NCBI GenBank assembly: GCA_033964015.1
Contig: CM066916.1
Span: forward strand, 29,033,404 to 29,097,403
Source: Scolanthus callimorphus
Taxonomy: Eukaryota > Cnidaria > Anthozoa > Actiniaria > Edwardsiidae
Length of the DNA stretch: 64,000 nucleotides
Reading direction: 5' to 3'
In this document: positions 56,401 through 64,000 of the stretch, in pieces
Layout: each line of letters begins with the position of its first letter
How positions within the stretch are numbered: position 1 is the stretch's first letter
Program-made: the position numbers and the translations under genes
The notes under the pieces: model-generated
Databases searched by the model: none
What the model saw: the letters and a program-made list of their open reading frames with translations, nothing else
Told to the model about the DNA's origin: nothing

Positions 56401-57880
56401 CTTTTGTGAGTCAACACCGAAGGGGAATGTTTGTGTCGAAGGAGAGGTTTCCCACATTTTCATAAACTCATCCCATTCATAAGCACAACATTCCCACTGC
56501 CACTTCTTTTGTTTTACTTTTAGTACTTCTTATTTGATAATACTAGTAATAGCATTACATTTTTCTCCGTCATATAACCTACCTCTCCCTGAGTGGTCTG
56601 GTATCGTAATAATTTTTTTATCAATTTATTGCTTTGACTTGTTTGGTAGATTTTCTTAGGAGATATAATCTGATAAGGGTTACCATTTGGATTCCCACTG
56701 CCACTTCTAGTAGCTGATAGAACTAGGGCTTTAACGAATTCTGGCGCCGTTCACATGGAGCTGATAGTGAGCGAGACAACTTTACCCCTACGGCTATTTC
56801 TCACTTCCATACGAGTGTATTTATTCTTTGTGTATTTATTCGGTTCACTAGTTTTCTGTCTATTAACCCAAATGGAATCCAGGTCTAAAAGGCGATCTGT
56901 AGTTGCCTGAGTATAATAAAAAAATGAACACGTCTGTGTTATGTTTCTTGATGTGAAGAAATAGGGCGGTTTCCTTCTATTCTTACAAGATCCTGAAGAT
57001 TTTGAAAAGAAATTTATGAGTAAACCAGTTGGACCATTAACGATCTCACTAAATCAATCTAAATTATATCAATTATTTTTAGGGGTCAGAATGCATGACC
57101 TGATTGCGACTCTAATGCCTGTAGTCTGGAATTAAGAATGGGCTTAAGAATGTAATTAACAAGATGCTTTGTAAGTGCTGTGTTCATGGGAGTGTGAAAT
57201 GCAGCTGATCCTCAAGTGGATATTCATCATGCCTTTTTTGTTAAATTCAGCTGATCCTCAAATGGATATTCATCATGTGTATTTGGTGAAAACCCGCAAT
57301 TTGGGTTTGTTAAGTATTTTATGTTGTGATCTTTTTTTTTTGGAGTACTTCACTACGGAGTACTTCACTCGCAGAACCTCTGCAATACATAGAAATGCAA
57401 TACATTCAAAGTTGATATAGTCTTCGATACAATTATAGTGCCTGGACCTCTAGTCCATGGACCCGATCCATTGGACCCAGTCGATGGACCGCCTATAGGG
57501 AATTTCTCGAAAAGTGAAAACAACAGCCTCATTTATAGTATTGACCATGTTTATATAATAACCAGAATAATACATGGACGCTTGGAGATATTAAATTTAT
57601 CTTGTCGTGTTCAAATTCGATTTGTCACTCGTTTGCAGCGCTCACTCGTGACATATCAAAAAATTAACACTCGAAGATAAATTCCATATCTCCGCGTGCG
57701 CATGTATTAGTCTCAATATTTTCTCCCGTATTTTATTTAAATGTCTTTATGCCTTGCAAGCGCTCAATCATTGAGGCCGCCACTTATTATATTCAATTTT
57801 GTTAGGTTTCTATAGACCCCCTGTTACTTATAAGAAGGAGTTTTTTGTATCGTCATCCGTTTCTGGTGTTGATTGGTTGT
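56401..57880. other. Gene-poor stretch
   Basis: No gene recognised. AGCTGATCCTCAA-TGGATATTCATCATG occurs twice (about 57203 and 57250) as a short direct repeat. TCCATGGACCC/TCCATTGGACCC motifs repeat near 57450-57490. Confidence 0.45.
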
Positions 57881-57883
57881 TCT

Positions 57884-58180
57884 TTAGTTCTTCTCAACAT
57901 TCGTAAACTCCACCGCCAGTCCCTGAACAAGTATTGCATTCCCTAGCGACAATTGAGTTGTGAAGTAATTGTTCTTACTCATCACACCGTGGAGATGCTC
58001 CATGACCTCTGTACAGTACCAGCCTTCCAACTGTTTAATACATCCTACCCTTTGTAAGAAGATCACTGTCGTTCGACTGTATACAAGAGACGAGTACTGG
58101 TTACTGCCGGTCAGCTGGTGCGTTTCTCGGATACTGTCGTTGGTTTTGTGCGGGACTTGGTGCAAAGTCCTAACAAGCAC
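57884..58180 (-). CDS. Unrecognised open frame, 98 codons
   Basis: The - strand frame ends LGNAILVQGLAVEFTNVEKN and has protein-like composition in its C-terminal half. No splice sites, signal peptide or family could be assigned. It may be a relic related to the repeat shared by 58.6 and 62.2 kb, or chance. Confidence 0.2.
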   Translation of the reverse strand: MLVRTLHQVPHKTNDSIRETHQLTGSNQYSSLVYSRTTVIFLQRVGCIKQLEGWYCTEVMEHLHGVMSKNNYFTTQLSLGNAILVQGLAVEFTNVEKN

Positions 58181-58536
58181 TGAGCCACCGCATTTTCGCG
58201 GTTGCTGCCCTCATGTACGCTTGGCAACGAGCCTTTGTCTAGTTTTTGAACAAAAGAGGGCTATGCTGCCTGTTTATCAAAAAATAGTTGCCTTTTTCTA
58301 AGAACAGGGCTCAACACTCGCATGCTATCGTATTGTTATGAAAGTGAATGCATAAATTAGTGATAAAATTTGATTGATTGAATGAATGAACGCCTATCAC
58401 ATTATGCCTAGTGTCCACAGGCAGGCATAATTATTGGGTAAATCGAAGCTACATGTTGGTACAAAGCTTAAGTAAACTATTTATTCCTAACTACCATTGC
58501 ATCGGCAATGTCTTGGTCAAGGTACAGAAACCCGTA

Positions 58537-58722
58537 TTAATGGCGGTTCCTCACAAAGCTTCCATTCTCAGAGAATGAGCGTTCGCAGCGATCTTTTTCC
58601 CTTAGATCTAACGGGCGCCCAATCGGTTTGAATGTTCGTCGCGGAAGTAAGATATAACAATGAATAACGGCGTGGTAACAGGACAGACGAACGTCTTGGA
58701 AACACTCCCTACATACATACAT
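58537..58722 (-). repeat. Repeat copy 1, shared with 62085-62270
   Basis: This segment and 62085-62270 are about 75-80% identical over 185 bp. The - strand frame (RECFQDVRLSC... FSENGSFVRNRH) is open in copy 1, and the two larger length differences between copies are 6 and 9 bases, which keep the frame. That hints at a coding origin. Copy 2 has one TAG in the frame. Confidence 0.6.
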
Positions 58723-58735
58723 AAATAACTTTATT
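58690..58735 (-). repeat. LINE-tail-like ACAT/AATA stretch
   Basis: ACATACATACATAAATAACTTTATTT has the form of the 3' end of a non-LTR retrotransposon read on the - strand. The body is not recognisable. Confidence 0.4.
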
Positions 58736-59484
58736 TTTCCTCGAATTTTTGATAGCTGGAAAGCTAATATCTCCGAGCATACTAATTACACATTACAGAT
58801 TACAATTAAAAATAGCAATTACAATCAAGATTACAATCAGATATTTACATTTCTTTTTTATAGCAAATCCAATAATCAAAAGCATCCATTGGCCACCTCG
58901 TGAGGATGAAATGTAGAGGTCACAACAGAGGAAACATTATGACTGAATGACAACACAGATTGAAACACATAGTAAAAGCGAGAGTGAGAAGCACTTTAAC
59001 ATTACGTATAAGAATTCAACTTTAATAACGCAGCATCATTGTTTTGATGCAGAAATCATAACTGTTGCTTATCTGTATATCTGTAAATCTTTTTTGTGAC
59101 CTTTTTTATGCTTTGTGTTTTGATGGTTACTGTATCAAAATATTAAAATTACAGTTACCAACCACGCTAACCACACCAGATATATTTGAAAGGAACTTCT
59201 ATTTTTTATCCGGTTGTGCCTTCCATTATCACAGAAATGTTCGAAAATGCTGGCATTTTCCTTGTCTGGGCCAACGAACTTCAGTATTTTAGTAGTAGGA
59301 CTGCAGAGAGGTATCTGTAGAAAGGCAATTACAACAGACTGGATGGCGTTTCTTACTGTGAAACACCAGTAGTATTTTAGTCAATTGATAGGTAGACGTA
59401 TGATGCTTATGTCTGCTGAGTAGTGAGGATCCCTTTTTGTGGTGCGCTTATTTTTTGTCATCCTTATTATATTGATCATCGTGG

Positions 59485-61105
59485 AAGTAGTGCAAGTGGA
59501 AGAGATCTGACATTATGAAAGACTGTTTAATTGTTTTTTTTTAGGATAATGCATCCAGTAATAGAATTTGTACAAGGTTTCAATGACTTTGACCTCAGTC
59601 TATGCAATTCTTCTTGGACTTTAACATTGAACATATAATTTATTTTCATTGAAGTTAATTATATGTAAGGCTGGAACATTGCAACATAATGCATGTGTTC
59701 CCTGTGTCTAGAAGGTCGACTACAATTTCATTAAGGTGATACTTTGACAGCGATGATGCTCTTAAAGAAATCTACCCTCTAAGGATATGAAATTGATTTC
59801 TGCTCGATATTTGAAACAGACTTGACGTGGGCGTTTATCTATGTCTGCACTTGAAAAAGTAACCCAGATAGTACTTGGCCGCATAGATTGTGCATCTCTT
59901 ATACTTGATGCTCTCTCTAAGATACTTTCGGCACCATTAGGTAATCTATCAGTTACATCAGCATTAACTGTTAAATCATACTTAGCACCAGCAGTTACAT
60001 ATTTTTAAAATACCTGTTGTTTTGAAGGGATCATCAGGATTCTTTGCCTCATTTTTGCCTTTACTTGCTCTGATAAATCACCAATAACAATATCTATTGC
60101 ATCAGTCTCTGCTTCTGTAGTAGAGGATAAATTGATGATAGCATTATTATGGTGATTCATTTCTTCATTAGTAGCAAAAATATGATGAGCAGCTGAATAG
60201 TTCTGTTCTCCTGGTCTTCATTTTAATATTCTTGACAATAGATTTGTGATATCTTCCTGTGTTTGGTTTCCTTCCCATAGACTAGTTTTTAAAAATTCTG
60301 CAAAATCTTGTAATCCTTTTGCCTCATTATTTCTGTTAGCTCAAACATTGAAAATATTGTATCCAAATGTTGGTAGGTAATGTAATATAAAAGTCAGTAC
60401 TATTCCTGCAGGTATTATACTTATGCCACCAAATGGTTTAGAGGTTCCTTTTATTGGCTGAAGTGTTGAGCATACCACTACCAATCATAGAGATTTCATC
60501 AATAAATATAACTTGCAACCTTTTGAGCTGCACTCTGATAGTATTGAGTCAATCTCTGTCAAGTGTACAGTATGTAAATCCCCTGTTTGCAGGTACTTTG
60601 AAAAGCTGAGTGCGGTGTATTTTCCATTATATTCCAATATAAATTAAAAATACTGCTTTCCCAGTACACTTTTATGTCTTCTGGATTTTCTCCTCGTATA
60701 ATGCTGATATATCTAATTAGAGCTTTATATTTAACAGTTAGACCTCGAGGCCAAATGTGCTATGACGAATAGACCGTGAGGCCGAAGGCCGAATGGTCTA
60801 TTGATATCATAGCACATGAGGACGAGAGGTCTAATTGTTTTAGTATAAACCAACTAGTTGTTGGTCGGTTTTGGGAATGAAATCCATTATTTTATGTTGG
60901 AAAAAAGGTGGTGGTTTTGCCAGGCACGGTCTATCACTTATAGACCATTAGTAGCTCAGCCAATCAGAATGCAGGATTTGTAATAGACCATTAGTTGGTT
61001 TATACTAAAAAAGCATTAGTTACTGTACTTTTGCCTACTCCTGGTCCTCCACTTAGAAACAACCTGAACCTCCATCTTTAGTTTTTATTGAATGGAGTAC
61101 ATCTA
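59485..61105 (-). pseudogene. Helitron/PIF1-type helicase pseudogene
   Basis: Helicase motifs appear in order on the - strand but in several frames: Walker A FLSGGPGVGKST (about 61065-61020); Walker B IFIDEISMIGSGML (about 60515-60470); MFELTEIMRQKD (about 60365-60310); FATNEEMNHHNNAI (about 60185-60140); YDLTVNADVTDRLPNGAESI (about 59985-59915). KVQEELHRLRSKSLKP and HNVRSLPL near 59625-59500 look like the start of an endonuclease domain, as in the helicase-endonuclease variants of Helitrons. Stops, frameshifts and an inserted MITE make it non-functional. PIF1-type 5'-3' DNA helicases unwind DNA during rolling-circle transposition in these elements. Confidence 0.85.
60736..61012. mobile_element. 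MITE (probably two nested) inserted into the helicase pseudogene
   Basis: TTTTAGTATAAACCAACTA (60838-60856) and its exact complement (60992-61010) form 19-bp inverted ends. Left of it, TTAGACCTCGAGG... and its imperfect complement (about 60738 and 60807-60835) form a second inverted pair. The helicase frame resumes on both sides (KSTVTN... then LTVKYKAL), so the block was inserted. Confidence 0.8.
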
Positions 61106-61116
61106 TCCTGACTTCT

Positions 61117-62690
61117 TTACGATCCCGATGCCCTAGCCACGGATGGTGCGGACGATCTTTGACAGGGACTCAGTTGGTACGTGTCTTCGTCGTCCGTAAC
61201 AAAGTTGACTTTGCAAATGAATGATTCAAGCGGCATTGTAACAAATGTCTCTGTGTGAGTGTAGCGATTACTTTCCCAAACCACATACTTCGTGAGCGGC
61301 ACTTCGATGCCATTTGGTCTGTCATATAGACTTACTGGCCGAACACGTATCCTCTGCTGCCTTTAGTCCTGCGAATTCTTTGTACCTTTGGAATTACGAG
61401 TCCTGCCGTGTTACCAGGTTCATGAAAGGCACAGTCATCAAATAAACCAAAAGAATCAGAAACAAGGGACCTATCTTGTGTATCTTGTGCATTGAATAGA
61501 GCGGTAGCGCTCCGTATCTTTTTAAGGCGGTAGATATCACAGGATTCTTTCTTAGCTCTGCGACAACTATGCTCCTGTTTCTTCTTCCGACATTGGCAAC
61601 AAGGATGTTTGGGCTACCCCTCGAACGTGTGCCTAATATCCGCGATATAGTAACCGCTCTCGTCGTCGTAAAGCGTATTTGAGCTCCCAAATTGACATTG
61701 ACAACTGTAAATGCCTCTTCCGTTAGTAATTCCTGATCTTCTGTCACCATTCCCTGTAACGATCCTTGCATTCGTTTATAAAGCCCCTTGTTTGTCATAC
61801 CCATCCTCTTCCTTGTCGTTACCGGGGTGCATGCCCAATAGACTTGCAAGGTCATTTGCCATAACATCACCTTCCTGCCATCCGCATACAACCTGTTTAA
61901 CAGAAGGATAACCCTTAAGATCACAATCACGCTTCCTCTGATCTTGTGGGAACTGCTTATCCTAGTGAAGTCGTTGTTATGTTTACGTTTCGGAAACTTG
62001 ATTTTGGGATTCGTAGCCTTGATCTCTTGCAGCCTGTTCATATATCCTAGGCTGGTATGCATGTCCAGAAACGTGTAGTTATGGCGGTTCCCCACAAAGC
62101 TTCCATTTTCAGAGAACTAGCACTCTGTTTCCGTTAGATCTAACGGGCCCTCGATCGGTTTGGATGTTCGTAGCGGAATTAAGATAACAATTACGGCGCA
62201 GTGACAGGACAGAAAGACGTCTGTGAAACACTCCCTTGTGAGGAAGTACTTCTTAAGGGTGACACCGTCAGTGAGAATAATGCAGTTGCACGATAATCCG
62301 AAGAAGATTGTAACGAAGGCAGCATACTTGACGCGTCCTCGAAAGGTGGCGTGAAGACTGAAGAATATTGCAGTATAGTCCCAGGCCACATACAGAAAAC
62401 GCCCATGTACCATACAATGAAATGTCCTTTGCAGCACCATTACTCTCGTCAACAATGTCAAGTAGGCACTTTTGCACTGACATGAACTCCAGACGCTGCA
62501 CGACTTCCCATTTCTGTTGGTCTTTGCATAACACATCATCTGTGCACAGCCAATGAACGGATGGAGGGAAGGTGTTCTAATCACAAGTCGCAAGTTATTC
62601 ATGTAAGCGTAATAGCGGCCAAGTCTTCGTATACGAGTCGTGTGATCTAGGGGGTTAATTATCTTCTTATCATTGTGTATGCTGTCCAAT
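61117..62690 (-). pseudogene. Decayed coding region of unknown identity
   Basis: The - strand is open from 62689 to 61394 except for one TAG at 62117-62119, giving 190 and 233 codons in the same frame. Another frame looks more protein-like in places (for example NTLYDDESGYYIADIRHTFE near 61680-61610), and GIEVPLTKYVVWESNRYTHT at about 61320-61240 needs yet another. This pattern fits an old gene broken by frameshifts, perhaps the upstream part of the neighbouring helicase element. No family was recognised, and the true frame is uncertain. Confidence 0.45.
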
Positions 62691-62699
62691 CCTGACTAA

Positions 62700-63570
62700 G
62701 GACAAGGAATATAAGATGGAAAGGTACTCCGCGAAAGCGATTTTGATCTCCTGCCATTGTCTGATTTAGCATGAGCTTTCGCCTCCTAATGTCGCCATCG
62801 GAAGCGTGTATGATTGTTAGTTTCCAGGACGTGACGCGAAGGTTCTCAGTAACCTTTAAACAACTGGTGTTGACTTGGTTTCAAGGTGTTTTGAAACTTT
62901 GAGGAAAGTCAATTTTGATGTGGATGCAAAATTTACCTACTAAATGTATTTAGATTTTTTTACTATCTTAAAAGTTATATTTGCCTTAGCAAATAGCAAC
63001 AAGCCTCTTGTCAAATGCCCAAAGACCAGAAGAAAAGAATAATTTACAATTAGAAAAACAACAAATAAAAGATTCGTACGATATATGTTTTTTTCTACAA
63101 CAGCTGTTTGAGTTTACATAAAATGACATTTTCCAAACATTGAGATGATGTTATTAGATTTGAAATCAAACAGCAATTTTGCTCACTTGAATAGCGTGTT
63201 AATAGCAATTTAGAAAATATTCATCTTTTAGAGAGACTTAATGAGCTATAAATATCGTTTCGTTAAAGCTCTTTGATAAATAAACGCGTCAAGAAAAGTA
63301 TATTTATATTGTTAATCTTGCACATGTCAACATTTTCGTATTCTGGACCCCTTCTTGCCCGTCAAAAAATATTTACTTACCCAAAATAGCATCCTTAACC
63401 CTTACTCCTTACCCCTAGATGTCCTAGTACTTTGGGGTGAGGGTGTGGGTGCTTTTTTTTATAGCACAGGGCTGGAATCTTCGCCCGTGCTGAAATCTGC
63501 TGTTCCTAGCTGGGCCTTTAGTGCAATATTTCGCAATATTACAAAGCTCATCTACAAGTAATCAGACGAA
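62700..63570. other. No recognisable gene
   Basis: AT-rich DNA with short open frames only, none with a domain or splice support. Confidence 0.5.
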
Positions 63571-63579
63571 GCGAAAGCG

Positions 63580-63728
63580 AAACTCGGCTCTTTCTTGGTG
63601 TTGCAAAGCACCAGAGGCATAAAGACAATAGAAGAGAAAAGACCTTAAAATGAAACAATAAGATGGAATACAATAGCTACAATCTAAAATACTATACCTC
63701 TCGCAACACCAAGAAAGACCCCGAAACT
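63580..63728. repeat. Small foldback element
   Basis: GAAACTCGGCTCTTTCTTGG (63580 on, continuing TGTTGC) matches the reverse complement of about 63703-63728 with two mismatches. The interior is about 95 bp and non-coding. Confidence 0.7.
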
Positions 63729-64000
63729 CACAATTATCAGTCTATCAGAAACTATTTTACTTCTTAAATGCACATAGAAACAACCGAAAGAAGGAAGATT
63801 CGTGGAAGGTCCATATTTTTTTCTTTGTCCACTGCACCACTAAATGATCGGCCATGATTTATCCAAAGTTTCAAGCAATTTGCTCTAGGTGTGGCGACAG
63901 AAAATACCGTGCCAAATCAGATAATGCTATCTTCCCTATCTAATTGGTAGATATTAATTATTTGTAATTTGATTAGCTAGTTGACATTCAGCAACCAGTC

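Noticed and set aside
61394..61990. A second - strand frame interrupted only by TAA and TAG, which would read through if those coded glutamine
   Set aside because: Only six stops are involved, the polycystin and gag-pol genes in the same window use the standard code, and decay of CAA/CAG codons explains it.

Overview
The window is about 64 kb of an AT-rich animal nuclear genome, most likely a cnidarian and probably an anthozoan (coral or anemone). The reasons are spliced genes with GT-AG introns, a polycystin-1-like gene, a Ty3/gypsy retrotransposon primed by an animal-type tRNA-Leu, a Helitron-type helicase relic, and dense MITE and foldback repeats. The species call is an inference from gene content, not a database match.

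Layout. (1) 159-9203, + strand: the 3' part of a polycystin-1-like gene. Eight exons join in frame to 1,540 codons and encode the end of the GAIN region, a GPS cleavage motif, a PLAT domain, 11 membrane segments and the polycystin channel module. The 5' end lies outside the window. (2) 9415-16165: a complete, apparently young Ty3/gypsy element (two 717-bp LTRs that match by eye, intact gag and pol, a 5-bp target duplication) inserted 211 bp after the polycystin stop codon. It has a textbook -1 frameshift heptamer at the gag-pol overlap and an odd 20-bp addition after its 3' LTR. (3) 16.2-33 kb: gene-poor repeat territory with decayed retroelement pieces, tandem duplications, a 0.4-kb near-perfect palindrome and TTAA-flanked MITEs. 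(4) 33.2-39.5 kb: a repeat segment (copy A) split by a 4.27-kb insertion whose empty site is visible in copy B at 55.43 kb. (5) 40.1-41.3 kb, - strand: three exons of a small gene with a homeodomain-like first half and a possible HMG-like second half. (6) 42.6-48.5 kb: a 5.9-kb structure with inverted arms of about 1 kb, bounded by TTAA. Nested inside it is a satellite of ten monomers spaced 128 bp apart, most carrying two perfect cAMP-response elements and an E-box. (7) 48.6-50.8 kb: possible decayed exons on the - strand and a promoter-like patch. (8) 50.9-56.4 kb: a five-copy tandem array, unit about 0.86 kb, whose - strand carries a fragment resembling the last transmembrane helix and tail of a rhodopsin-like receptor, followed by the unique end of copy B. 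(9) 57.9-62.7 kb, - strand: a Helitron/PIF1-type helicase pseudogene broken by a MITE, and decayed coding-like sequence beside it.

The polycystin gene and the homeodomain-like gene are the only convincing host genes. Gag and pol are the only convincing mobile-element genes with intact frames. The rest is mostly transposon-derived. No rRNA, tRNA or CRISPR array was recognised, though no systematic scan was possible.
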